NCBI GenBank assembly: GCA_016802295.1
Contig: JAESIW010000200.1
Coordinates: forward strand, 2,807,542 to 2,871,541
DNA length: 64,000 nucleotides
From: Brachionus rotundiformis
Lineage: Eukaryota; Rotifera; Eurotatoria; Ploima; Brachionidae
Direction: 5' to 3'
The notes below the pieces were generated by a model, which was not told where the DNA came from, searched no databases, and saw only the letters and a program-made list of their open reading frames with translations. Of the stretch, positions 44,917-56,931 are shown piece by piece (position 1 is the first letter of the stretch; each line of letters opens with the position of its first letter). Position numbers and translations under genes: made by a program.

Positions 44917-46713
44917 TTATTTAGCTTCATCGTTGTCCGAAGAATCGAACCCTATTTCTTTTTTCGAGCTGAGAAAAACATTTAACTCTTCGACTGTTTT
45001 AGGATATTCTTGTACATCTGACTGATTAAAGTCAAGTTTTAAGTCACTCAAAGTGGCTACTAATGAAGCATCATCTGTTTGACTAGCACAATCTTCCTTG
45101 TTCCATGTATGGACATTTTTTATGCATTCTAAAATTATCTCTTTAGAAACCAAATTTTTGTCTAACAAATAATTTAGCATTTCTGTATCGTTCTCTTGGT
45201 AAAGGTCCATAATGAGCAAATTTAAATCGCTTTTGTCTTCATTAGTTAGAACATAGCCCTTATTGAGCAAGAGCATAATAATGTCTTTATGATTCCGGAA
45301 AATAGCTTGTTGGAAACAGGTCCTGGTAATTGGTGAACAATCGTTTACGTCTGCACCTAGATTGATTAGGTACTCAGCTATTTCACAAAAACCAGAATTG
45401 CATGCCAAAAACAAAGGAGTTTCTCCTGCTTGGGTGCTTTTTAAATTTATCGGACATTTGCTATCGACCAACAATTTGGCAATTTGCAAATTTTCATATT
45501 GTGCCATTGCCGTACAATGTAATGCAGTCATATTGAATTCTGGTTTTACTATTGGATTGGCGCCTCTTTCCAACAGTAGCTCCACAATATCAGTACTGCT
45601 TCTTTCACATGCAGCCCAAAGTGGATTTAGAATAACTCCATTTTCGTCTTCTCTAGTCTCGTTAGCACTACATCCAGCGTCTAACAGCATTAATAGTATT
45701 TCCTTGTTGCTCAAAAAAGCCGCATCTGTAACATATGAACAATTCGGATGTCTTATGTTCAAATCGAAACCATTTTTTAGCAAAAATTCAACCACTTTTG
45801 GACAAGTATTCATTATGGCTAAAACCATGCATGTGACACCTTCATCATTGATAAAATTCAAATTTGCTTTATGGTCCAATAAAACTTGCTGCAATTCCAC
45901 ATTTTCTTGTTCACAAGCGTACATAAATGGTGTACAGCCATTCAGATCGGTCTCATTACAATCCATATTAAATTCTTCCAACAATCTTGTGATCAAATTT
46001 ATTAGGCTCTTATTTTCATTATTCACTTTATCATTTAAACCCTCAACTTGTAAACCACTTTCACCATTATCTTTACACAAAAGATGTAAAATATTTTTTC
46101 CACTTATATCTTTTACTTGTACATTGACATTATTGTTAATAAGGAGTTCTAAAATTGGTACATTCTTATAATAAGCAGCACCATGAGCACAAGTACAATT
46201 GTCAATATTGAGTGTGTTAATATCACATCCACACTTAACCAAGGCTTCACAAGTGGGTAGGTCTCCGAGTTTAGTCGCCCAGTGTAGGGCTGAGTCGTTT
46301 CGGGTTGTCAAAGTATTTACTGAACCACCATATTGGACAAGTAGCTCGATGCAATTGTGTCGGTTGATTGTTAAAGGGTCAGGACCTATACCTGCGCAGA
46401 AATGAATTGGGGAAATGTTGTTCAAATCATTGAATGAACATAGCGCATTAGGATCCATTCGGTCAATTTTTAAGTAGCGTTCTACCAATTCTACAAGACC
46501 GTAGCCACATGCTGTATGAAGTTTTAAAAGGCCTTTGACCAAAGATTTCGAAACCATGTCTTCTATTATTTCATTTGCAAGATTAAAATTTTTTTCCTGA
46601 TAGGCGTCTTTCAGAAGTAAAATACACATCTTGGACTCTTCAGACTTTTCAAATTCGCAGTCGTCGATCATATTTTGGTCGGATTCGCTGGAAACCTTTG
46701 GACATGCGGCCAT
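44917..46713 (-). CDS. Ankyrin-repeat protein of 598 residues
   Basis: Intronless frame from ATG at 46713. After a non-repetitive acidic start (about residues 1-55) come roughly a dozen ankyrin repeats, recognisable by motifs such as LLKLHTACGYGLVELVERYL, SALHWATKLGDLPTCEAL, TPFMYACEQENVELQQVL, NPLWAACERSSTDIVELLL, TALHCTAMAQYENLQIAKL and TPLFLACNSGFCEIAEYL. The last 80 residues are non-repetitive and acidic. No SOCS box, kinase, death domain or membrane segment is visible, so the class (ASB-like or a scaffold) cannot be decided. Ankyrin stacks mediate protein binding. Lack of introns is again notable in this window. Confidence 0.85.
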   Translation of the reverse strand: MAACPKVSSESDQNMIDDCEFEKSEESKMCILLLKDAYQEKNFNLANEIIEDMVSKSLVKGLLKLHTACGYGLVELVERYLKIDRMDPNALCSFNDLNNISPIHFCAGIGPDPLTINRHNCIELLVQYGGSVNTLTTRNDSALHWATKLGDLPTCEALVKCGCDINTLNIDNCTCAHGAAYYKNVPILELLINNNVNVQVKDISGKNILHLLCKDNGESGLQVEGLNDKVNNENKSLINLITRLLEEFNMDCNETDLNGCTPFMYACEQENVELQQVLLDHKANLNFINDEGVTCMVLAIMNTCPKVVEFLLKNGFDLNIRHPNCSYVTDAAFLSNKEILLMLLDAGCSANETREDENGVILNPLWAACERSSTDIVELLLERGANPIVKPEFNMTALHCTAMAQYENLQIAKLLVDSKCPINLKSTQAGETPLFLACNSGFCEIAEYLINLGADVNDCSPITRTCFQQAIFRNHKDIIMLLLNKGYVLTNEDKSDLNLLIMDLYQENDTEMLNYLLDKNLVSKEIILECIKNVHTWNKEDCASQTDDASLVATLSDLKLDFNQSDVQEYPKTVEELNVFLSSKKEIGFDSSDNDEAK

Positions 46714-48440
46714 TTTTCTAAAATTTGTTTATTAATTAGACAAACTTTTAGTTTAAATTAATTGTCCACATGTATATAGGTCTATAAAAGTAAACATTAC
46801 GTGAGCTATTAACAAAAATTTTATTATTTTATTTGAATTTTTAATTTTAAAGTTTAATTTTTATTTAAACATAAATTTATCTGATTATTTTGAAGTGGAA
46901 GTTGGAAACATAAAGCTTATTAGTTGCAAAAATTCTGAGATAAATTTACAATTTATTAAATAAATAGAAATATGGTATAGCATGATTTTAGACACTGAGT
47001 CGTTTCCATGGTTACTCAAATTTTCTTAGATGTATTGATTTATTGCCATAAACCAAGAGGAAAACAAGCTTTGAGAATTTTGCTAAGCAAATTTTTGCAA
47101 AATTTCGTTTCTTAAAGCTTATTTTGTGCGTACATATTTTACATGAATTAATTTTAGTTTAATCTGAGTGTTTATGGTATAATAAAATTAAACTTTTTAT
47201 TGTTATAATTTTTTTAAATAGAAATAATCAAAATAAACGCATGGTTGCTGAAAAAAAAATAAGGCAGAAATGATTTCTTATATTAATTGAAATAATTCAA
47301 GTTTTTACCAAGATTTAGGTAGCATTGAAATTCATGTGTTTAAAACTGACACAAAATTTTATTAGTCACTTAAAAATTTTAGGTCAAGTAGATTGTTTAA
47401 TTTTTTTAAATAAATATTTTGAATATAAACAATCTAAAGTAGCTCAATGAAAAAAAGATTTAGACTGAAATACTCGGAACTTTTATAATTGAAAATTTTT
47501 TTAGATAATTGATAAATTGAAATATATCAATAAAGTCAAACATTTTAATTCATTTTATTACTAATTTGAAATTTGAAAACTCATATAAAAATATTAACTA
47601 TCAATATGTTTACTTTTTAGCAAAAAACATTGATATAATATTTATTTTCTATTTTTTTCCTACTTTTTAAGTTGAAAAATAAAATAATTGTTTATATATA
47701 TAATTTGAAAATTAAATGGATTTCAGCAATTTGTTTTCAACTAATTGTAGAGAATTTATTCTTAAAATTACATTATAATCTAATCTGCTAATTGATCACT
47801 GAAAATTATTTTTATTTAAAGGAGAAACATTTTTGTTTTTGTTTAAAAAATACATATTTCAATAATTTTGCTAATATTTCCATTATGCTCTAGAAAAAAT
47901 AATTTAAAAACAGAATTCTTTAGGATTTAGCTCGAAAAGAAGAGTCTTCAAGTAAGAATTAGAGGTTTTAGAAGACAACAAAATTATTTCTACAAAGAAA
48001 TTTAAATTTTCAAAATTATCTCTGCCTACAGACTAATTTTTTTTTGTATTTTATTGAAAATTTCAATTTATTACTTAAAAATAACTAATTGCCTAAATAA
48101 ATAAACAAATATAAAATTTTTATGTTTCGTTCTCTAAATTACTAATTTGTCGTCATAAAAACATTGGAAATAAGAATTTTATTTGAAATATTTTTTATAA
48201 AAGTATACAAATTAAAATAATTTTTTAATCTAAATAATATTTTATTTTATTAAACGGATGATTTAGTTTAATATTTTGAAACACTTTTTTTGTTAAAAAT
48301 TTAAGATTTCTTCTAAAAATACTAAAAGAAGATTGACCTCAAAGATAAGAAAAAGATAGTAATTAAAAAAGAAAATTTTAAATTTAATTATCGAATGCTA
48401 TTGAGTCATCCAAGAATAAAAAAGTTTTTTTCATCGTTAA
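46714..48440. other. AT-rich intergenic region
   Basis: Upstream of the ankyrin gene and before the inverted-repeat element. No supported coding or structured feature. Confidence 0.5.
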
Positions 48441-48816
48441 GGTATTGTGAATTTCAAACACAAACAGAACAAAAATTCTTCCTTTTTCGATAGATTAAAA
48501 TTTACTAAAATAAAATATAGTTAAAAAAATACTACAACGTAGTGCAATATACTTTGTTGCATCTTTTTTACCAAAATTAAAAACTTGATTTTCATATTTT
48601 TAGGTAAACAAAATCATTAATCAATTTAATTCTTATTGATGATTTACTTTTTGTCTTGTATCTACATCAGAAGAATTATTTTAGGGTAAAAAAGATGCAA
48701 CAAAGTATGTTGGACAATTTTGCAGTATTTTTTTAAATATATTTTATTTTAATAAATTTTAATTTATTAAAGCAGGAAGAATTTTTGTTCGGTTTGTGTT
48801 TGAAATTCACAATACC
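48441..48816. mobile_element. Long inverted-repeat (MITE/foldback) element
   Basis: Two arms of 132 bp, 48441-48572 and 48685-48816, are reverse complements of each other at roughly 85-90% identity by eye, with 112 bp between them. The outer ends are GGTATTGTGAATTTC and its complement; the inner ends are GTTGCATCTTTTTTACC and its complement. There is no coding frame of note. Such long terminal inverted repeats fit a non-autonomous DNA transposon or foldback element. Immediate flanks (TTAA on the left, ATAA on the right) do not show a clean target-site duplication, so the superfamily is left open. Transcription through it would give a long hairpin RNA. Confidence 0.75.
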
Positions 48817-49378
48817 ATAATTTAAAAAGTAATGATTAATTTTCATCAAATCAAAGTCACTGAATTTGAACAATTTATGTAAGATTTTTATTTTCTTAAA
48901 ATTTAAAAATAATAACATTTATTTAAGATATTCCTGTTTATTGTTGATTAATTAAATGCAATCATTCATTCGATTATTATAAAGAGAATGTTTAAATAAG
49001 TATTTTAAAACTGTCGTAAATAATTTATTTCCAATCGCTATTTTAAATGAATGTTAATGACTAATTTTAAATAGAAAACTTTTCATTTATATGATAAAAT
49101 TTTTAGCTTTTTTTGTTATTAATTCAACAAAAAGTAATTAGCGATTTTTAGAGTTATTCAAATAGCAAGATGAGCTTTCATTTAAATATAAATAAATAAG
49201 AATATAAATCAAAAACAAAACTTCTTCAAAATTATAACTCAAAAATCATAAAATTTGAATAAAATAACTTTTTAATTTTCTAATTGAATAAAAATACGAA
49301 TGAATCAAGATTTAGAATAAGACAAATAGAAATGAACAATTAAAATTTTATTTTTAAAATTTTTTAAAAAATTCAAGA
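48817..49378. other. Spacer upstream of FIGNL1
   Basis: AT-rich sequence between the inverted-repeat element and the FIGNL1 start codon. Presumably includes the promoter; no distinct motif was identified. Confidence 0.5.
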
Positions 49379-52300
49379 ATGAATGACGAAATTCTAAAGC
49401 GATTAAAAAAAACGAACGAAAATTTGATAAATTATCTATCATTGAGAAATAGTGATAAAAATCTTGATTATCTTATTGAAAATTACCTAATCGGAAATGA
49501 AAAACGTTACATAAGTGTATTCAACAATGTGATCAGCAATTATATGTAATTTTTTTTAAAATTCTTCATTAAATGATAAGTCGAGATCAAAGATAATTTT
49601 ATTAGTTACAATAATTTTACTTCCCTTGCATGCTATGGAAGGAAATCTTTAGAAAAAAAATATTTCTTTTCTTTAACATTTTTCAAAAAGCATTTTCACA
49701 TTTTTCAAACTAACTGATTTTAAGAATTGATAAAAATGGCTATGATTTGATTTTAAACAATTTTATTCTTAATTACAAAACAAAAATAAAGGAAATAGAG
49801 AGCTTTTCATCTACCTTCGGCTCAAATAATCGTAATTATTATCTTTTAAATACTTAATGAAATATATTTAATCTTTTTTTTTAGCTATAGAGAGATTCTT
49901 GACTTCCTCACAATGTAAATTAGTAAATAATTTTATTTATTTCATAAATTAATTTATCAAATTTATTACAGCATCGAACAATTTTGATTTTGGAAATTTG
50001 AATTATCAAAAATTTTCTGACTATCAAAGAGAAAAGCTTTCTTTGAACAGATCGTCCTACAAGCATTTATGTAATAACACACAGTTAGATCTTTTTGATG
50101 AAAAATCATCAGCTTATCAAAGTATTATTTTTAAATCAAAAGCTTAATGTAACCTTTTTTAATATGAAAAAAATGAAGAGATAATTAGATTTAATATTTA
50201 GTTAAAAGATTTTTTACTGTTTGAAAAAAAAATAATTTTTAAATTTTTGATTTTTAACAAAACAAAGTATTTTTTAAAAAATGCAAATTTTAAATATCTT
50301 TTAATATTTTTTATCAGCTAATTCTTAATTTTCTGTGTTCAAGAAATTTTGATTGAGTCGCAAAACAAATCGCAACCGCTTAAAGAAAATAAGCCACCTA
50401 GCGAAAAAAATTTCTTTAAGCAAAATTTAAATTCAAATAATGATCAAGGGCTTGGAAATAATACCAGTGAAGCATCCGCGTCAAATGCTCCATATAAACC
50501 ATATTTATATAAATCAAATAGCTTACATTCATCTGGAAACCAAAATATTAACATGAACCATACCAATACCAACGGGAGTAATTTTAATCCTGTAAATTGC
50601 TTGAATAACAACACTTTAAATAACAATCTTGGCGGAAATGGATATTCAAATAAATGTAAGCCACCAAAAAAATAAAAAATTTGAAATTAAATGACAATTT
50701 TTGACAAGTCTCTTCTCTGAGATATGAGCCAAGAGTTACAAAAGTAATTTCTTATTTGATTATTGAAATTCCATTTGATTAATTAAATACTTTAAAAGTG
50801 CTATAAACGAAGAAATGAAGAAGATGAAGAAAAACAAGAAACTGAAAGAACTTATGACATTGATACAAACGTTTTTAAATCTGCCAAAGAACAATTGCAT
50901 TTGGATAATGCTAAACAAAACCAACCTAATCAACAGCAAAATGGCTACTATTCTATGGCTAAGAGACCAATGAATAATCCTCCCGCGAGCAATCCAGCCA
51001 AGTTAGAGTTTCGAAATTTTTTTAATGGAATTAATTTGAATTTTTTTGCTTATCCAAGACGTGGTGTCCATAGTAAATTCAATCTTCCCATAAGAAACAA
51101 CAGTGATGACCAGACTCAAAATCAACCAGGCTATTTGAATCAAAATAAAAATAACCAACAAAATAATAATGCAGAAATTGAAAGCTTGAAAAATATTGAT
51201 CAAAAATTAATTGAAATAATAATGAGCGAAGTAAATTATTTAATCTTTTTTACGTCATTTTTATATCTTTTTTTTAATTAAATTTTAGAATATATTAAAT
51301 TTCGTTTATTTCTTTTATTTAAGGTAATGGATAAGACACCACCAATTAGTTGGAGTGACATTGCTGGGCTCGAATTTGTCAAAAAAACAATAAAAGAAAT
51401 AGTCATTTGGCCAATGCTAAGGCCGTAATTTAATTTGGAATTTTGACGTAATTTTCAAAAAAGCCTAAAAATTTAAGTAAATTAAGTTAATTATTTTTTA
51501 AAATTTTAATTGTATGGTTTTATCCAATGTTGAATTGAAACATATTTTAATAATTGTTGGGTTATCAGAATTATAATTATTGCCTTAAATTTATTCATAG
51601 TAAAAAGGATTATTTTAACTTTATATATTACATGGTTTTAATGTCTGATATTTTATCTTACTCGTGGCATAAATTTAAGTCAAGTGTAAATTTTTACCAA
51701 ATTGATTACTATTCTCTCTTTAGGCTCTTTTGAACTAAATTTTTGGGGATAAATTATAAATTAGACTTGTTTTTTTTCAGAGATATCTTTCATGGTCTTC
51801 GAGGTCCTCCCAAAGGCCTTCTCTTATTCGGACCACCAGGTTGGTATGTTTTTATCTTATGGAATTGAAATTTAATTTTAGGCACGGGCAAAACTTTAAT
51901 TGCTAAATGTATTGCTAATGAGTCTAAATCAACTTTTTTCAGCATTACTGCTTCAACACTAACTTCGAAATGGGTAATTATAAACTTTTAATCTATTAAA
52001 TTTAAAAAATTTGGAAAAAGCAAGGAGAGAGTGAAAAATTGGTAAAAGTTCTTTTCGAAGTGGCTAGAAGCTATCAGCCTGCTGTGATATTTTTGGATGA
52101 AATTGACTCCCTGTTATCGCAAAGGTCTGACGATGACCGAGAATCATCAAGACGTTTAAAAACAGAATTTTTTATTCAAATGGTTTTGAAAATTATTTTA
52201 GTTTTTTTGTTTTTATTTTTATCATTAAGGATGGAGCTCGCACAACTGGTGAAGAACGAATTCTTCTAATCGGAGCAACTAATAGGCCCCAAGAACTAGA

Positions 52301-53951
52301 TGATGCGGCTAGACGACGCTTTGTTAAAAAATTATATATTCCATTACCAGAATTTATTGGAAGAAAGCAAATAATTATCAATTTGATGAAAACTCAGCCA
52401 TGTAATTTGGCTGAAGAAGAAATTGACAGAATATCAGAATTAACTGAAGGTATTCGTGTTTTTTGTGGATTTCTAATTATATGATATGATAGATTTAACT
52501 TTGTTCTTAATTTTAGACACAGATAAATTGATTTATCTTAAAGCTATTATTCGTCTGAAATTTTCTAAATTTTTATTAAAAAATTTTTTTTATTCTCTTG
52601 TAGGCTATTCTGGTGCAGACATGACGCATCTATGCAGAGAAGCTGGTAATTTATTAAATCTTTGCTATTAAGAAAAATTATTTCTTAATCTATAGCTATC
52701 GGTCCGATTAGAAATCTTGGAGGAATGATAGAAACAGTAGCTCTGGATCAAGTGAGATTTTTAAGACTTATTATTTGATTTTTTTTATAATTTAGACTTA
52801 ATTAAAATGGATTTATAATTTTTTGAACGATTAGACATAAAGTAAAATCCTGAGTGAATAACTTAAATATATTTTGATTATTTTTTAATTTAATTTGGCA
52901 AAAATGTTTCTAATTTTTATATCACAAGAACTCAAGAATTGACAGCAACAACTTTTTGAGAGTTATTTAATTTTGCTAAAAGTCTTATTAAGTTTTTTCG
53001 ATTATTTTTTTCTGACTCAAATTAATTCAATTCAATAGTTTTTTAAATAGATTTTTATATTTTATTTGAATAAGAATATATTAAAATCCCAATTATATTA
53101 GGTTAAAATTTGAAGATAAATGTCTATCTGAAAAAAAAATTATCAACATGATAATAAAAGTTAATTTTCAATTTTTTGAATCGCTAGTGCATTCACTTTT
53201 TTGTTTTTAATAGTTTTTTCTCCCAAAAGTAAATTAAAACTAATTAATGAAATTTTAAAACTAATCCTAGTCGAAATTCAATTAATGAATGCCATTGCAT
53301 AAGTATCTCCATATTTTTTATTTTGTTTAAGTCATAACTGCATTAGGTTTGAGTCTTGAGATTTGTCAAAATTTATAAGTATTTTTTTATATTGATTGAT
53401 ATACTCGTTTTAACAACGAACTAAGAGGCAATATGTTTTTTTAATTTTCCTCAATGATTTTTGAATTTTACAAATTTAAAATAAAAAAACTCAGAAAAAT
53501 TTAAGCATATTAATTATTTATTGTAGTTTTATTCTAAAAATATCTATTTATCAAAATTTAAATTGTTTAATTCCAATCTTATTAAAATGGAATTTTCAAA
53601 TGTTCAATATTACCGAGCTATTTCATTCCATTCTAAAAATTCCAATAAATTTAAGAAATTCTGTGATTGTAATTGTTTGAAAATGTAAATCAAAAAAGCC
53701 TTTTGATGAATAGGCCAACGAGATATTTGGATCAATTAATATTCCAGGAAATCCCTAGAACTCATTCCATTTTTAATAAAAGAAAAATTTTTTTAACTTA
53801 AAACATTTTACATTCAAAGGTTAGAGAAATTAACTTCCAAGATTTTTTGGACGCCATGCAACAAGTTCGTGCCTCAGTTTCAACAGACGATTTGGATGCT
53901 TATGTTAAATGGAACAGCTCTTTCGGATCAGTACCGATCCTTAACAAATAG
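49379..53951 (+). CDS. FIGNL1: Fidgetin-like 1 AAA ATPase
   Basis: Fifteen exons: 49379-49545, 49725-49831, 49885-49914, 49972-50121, 50344-50655, 50709-50743, 50799-51230, 51324-51424, 51781-51839, 51882-51973, 52021-52182, 52230-52449, 52604-52645, 52696-52751 and 53820-53951. Phases fit throughout; 698 residues (human 674). The N-terminal half is disordered and Asn-rich. VFKSAKEQL (residues 292-300) holds an F-x-x-A motif at the place where human FIGNL1 binds RAD51. The AAA domain has DIAGLEFVKKTIKEIV, Walker A GPPGTGKT (462-469), Walker B FLDEID (519-524), GATNRPQELDDAARRR and GYSGADMTHLCREAA, and ends with a Vps4-type C-terminal helix (SFGSVPILNK). FIGNL1 dismantles RAD51 filaments and acts in homologous recombination. 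The 35 bp exon 6 is needed for frame. The last intron is about 1.07 kb, long for this window. Confidence 0.93.
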
Positions 53952-54613
53952 GGACAAGATTTGATAAATTTATTTACATTTTATCAAATACAAATACAGA
54001 AAATCTTTTTACTGTCTAAAAAGATCCGCTATTTAGCTTTTTTCCGCTACGAATTAGTTAAACTTCTTTTATTCTGATATCGAACAAAAAACAAAATTTA
54101 TTTTTCTAATTTTCCTATTGAGAAGATTTTTGTTAAATAAATTTAAAAATTTTCAATGTTCAAATTATAAAGCAATTAATACAAAAGAATTTTTTAAATA
54201 AATGTATCTAGAAAGAATTTGTTATTCAATTTGTTTATTTAAGCGCATAACTGGCAGCAAATGGTTAAAAAATTCAATATTTACCAAAAATTCAATCATA
54301 AATCAAATAAGCTAATATGATTAAAATATTTGCTCTGAAAATAGTTAAAACTAATTTAGAAAGATCGTCTATAGGGATGTGATTAAAATCAAGTGGGTAA
54401 AACGAATTATGATGAATGGAAGCAATTTTATTTAATGTTTAAACCAACTAATGAATGTTGGTTGACATTAAGTTTTTTATTTTTTTTCTATTTAAAATAT
54501 GTGCCTAATTCTAATTTTATATTTTATTTTATTTTTGTTTTTTTTTAAATTTAAAAGAAGATTTTCAAAATTTAGATTAAATGTGAAGTTAAATTAATTA
54601 TTTTAAAACAATA
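53952..54613. other. Spacer between FIGNL1 and the GPCR
   Basis: AT-rich, no coding frame. Contains the FIGNL1 3' region and presumably the GPCR promoter. Confidence 0.5.
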
Positions 54614-56431
54614 ATGGTTTTTAAGAATTATTCAATTATTGATGATTCCAACAGCACTTTATCACTGTTTTCAAACTTGGCCAACTTGATCTCAGTTAAT
54701 TACAAAATACCACTAGGTCTGTTGATCTCAGTAATTTCGTTCATCGCAATATTTGGCAATTTGTTGGTCATTGCCGCTATCGTAGTTGACAAATCTTTAC
54801 GAACCGTAATTTTTAATTTTTCTTAATTCTTTTTTAGAAAATAATTTTTTAATTAAATAAGATTATGAATTTTAATCCATGATTATTTAATCTGAATTTA
54901 TTTTTCCAGGTTTCGAATATTTTTATACTGAGCTTATCAATATCCGATTTGATGATTGGTCTATTTGTTATGCCATTGAGTGGCACAATAATTATTTTTG
55001 ATAAATGGTTATGGGGACCATATATTTGTAAGTAAATTTGAAATTTTTTGAATTTTTTTATTATCTATTTCTAAGGTCGCTCATGGCTAACAATTGATTA
55101 TATTGCATCAACAGCTTCAATATTTAACTTATTTACACTAAGCGTAAGAAATTTAGATTTTTTTTTGGCAATTTTGGTTAAATAGACCAAAATTAAAAAT
55201 AAAACAAAATAAACAGAAAAAAAAATTAAATTAATTTGTATTTTTTATATTTCAGGTCGAACGATATTTGTCCATAACATATCCCTTAAAGTTTATGACC
55301 TATCAGTCAAAAACAAAAGCAAAAATAGCAGTTTTAATAGTTTGGTTAATATCATCACTGTGGGTTATACCAATTAATCTTTGGTCATATTTCTTCAAAG
55401 ACAAAGAAAGAATATCGATTGAAAATAATATGGCAAAAAGATGCTCCACAGATTTCGAGACAGACAAGATTTTCAAGATAGTGACCACAATTTTTAATTT
55501 TTATATTCCATGCATTGGTATGATAGTGATTTATTCAAAAATTTTCATCACAATAATCAAAAGATCCAGGTCTGAAATAGGAGTTTTTTGCTACAATTCA
55601 TACAATAAATTTACTCCAAATGAAAGTAGCATTAGAAAAGCAAATTCAAAATATTCTGTGGTCTCAAACAATTTTGACCATTCTTCCCAAATATTGAGTA
55701 AAAAATTCAGCATTTTAAGCGAGTATCATGCAAATAGACAAAAAGTCTCTTTTAAAAGAAAACAATCAGTGCCTTCATCTTCCTCTAACAGTGGAAGTTT
55801 TCGGTCGAGAAATAATTTTCATATTCAACCATCAAATAAGAAATACAATGAAAATGTGACTCATTTAAATATAAAAACTTGTCAGACAAATAAAAAATCT
55901 AGACTTTTAAGTTTTGTTAATTGTCGCGGTGAGTGCAAAAATGAGGTAGATGGAAGAGATTTAAAGCTTGCTACAAGAAGAAATGCTTTGATTGAAAAAT
56001 ATCCAACCATGTACGAAAGTAATTATTCATTTGAGATAGAAAAAAATAAGAAAAGTAAAGGAATTCTTAGTTTTTTGGATAAGTTTATCTCTCGTAAGCA
56101 GAATGATAAATATGACACTTATTCGGCTCGTCTTAAGCAACAAATAAAGGCTGCCAAACAGCTTGGTATTTTGCTTCTTGCTTTCTTAATCACTTGGATG
56201 CCCTATTTTATAACCTTTATTGTAGTTGCGTTTTGTTCAGATTGTGTTTCGGACAGCTTATCGGCTACAACACTATGGCTAGGATACCTCAATTCGGCCA
56301 TTAATCCAATTCTTTATCCTCAATGTAATAGTTCATTTAAACATGCTTTCCGAAAAATGCTTAGAATTTCACCTAAACGAAAAAAAAATCGTATGGATAT
56401 CATAAAACTGATGCACAATAGCTATAAATAA
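54614..56431 (+). CDS. Histamine H1-like class A G-protein-coupled receptor
   Basis: Four exons, 54614-54805, 54910-55027, 55076-55143 and 55256-56431; 517 residues. TM1 has the class A motif GNLLVIAAIVV, TM2 SISDLMIGLFVMPLS, TM3 WLTIDYIASTASIFNLFTLS followed by ERY (residues 128-130, the DRY position), TM6 AFLITWMPYFITF and TM7 WLGYLNSAINPILYP. The amine-binding Asp3.32 is D111. TM5 KIFKIVTTIFNFYIP carries K200 and N207 where the vertebrate H1 receptor has Lys5.39 and Asn5.46, and the preceding loop RCSTDFETD mirrors the H1 segment. W440 and Y443 match 6.48 and 6.51. The third cytoplasmic loop is about 200 residues, basic and Ser-rich. The closest family by these residues is H1; a muscarinic or other biogenic-amine receptor is the alternative. 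Gq coupling would be expected for H1. Confidence 0.85.
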
Positions 56432-56931
56432 TTTTAATTTTTAAATTTTTTTAAGTAAATTTTTTTAGTAGTTTTATTTTTCGGCAAATTTAAATTTTTC
56501 AGAAATAAATATTTATTTGTTTTTTAGCATTATAATTTTTAAAACTTTGATATAATCATCTATTATTAAATTGAGAGATTTAAAAAATTTTCAAATTACC
56601 TTCGACTGAAGATTAAAATTTTCATTTTTCAAATGATTAGCTAATTATCGGGAAGTTTTGTTTAGAATTATAATTAATAGATAAACTAATCAAAAAAATC
56701 AAAATAAAAAATAAGAGAAAATATGTTTAATTTTAGAAAAAAACGTTTTCTGATGTTTTTCCTAATATCCTTCCTTATATCAAATTATCTTTTTCATATT
56801 TTTTTATATTCCAAAGGAACTTTTACTTGCTACATTTGATTATTATTAAGTAATTAAAATAATAATTATTAATTCATTAGTTGTTTATTTTTAAAAAATT
56901 TAAAATTTAAAAAATAATTTAAATTAATGAT
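56432..56931. other. Convergent spacer
   Basis: AT-rich 3' regions of the GPCR (plus) and the RING-fusion gene (minus). Nothing else seen. Confidence 0.5.

Noticed and set aside
45362..46171. 269-codon plus-strand frame opposite the ankyrin gene
   Set aside because: Antisense shadow of a strongly supported ankyrin frame; composition (Ser/Phe/Cys/Leu-rich) is not protein-like.
50595..50655. Alternative FIGNL1 donor at GTAAATTGC (about 50593) joining directly to the 50799 exon
   Set aside because: It would fit the phase, but using 50655 with the 35 bp exon 50709-50743 also fits and keeps more coding sequence; left as a possible splice variant.
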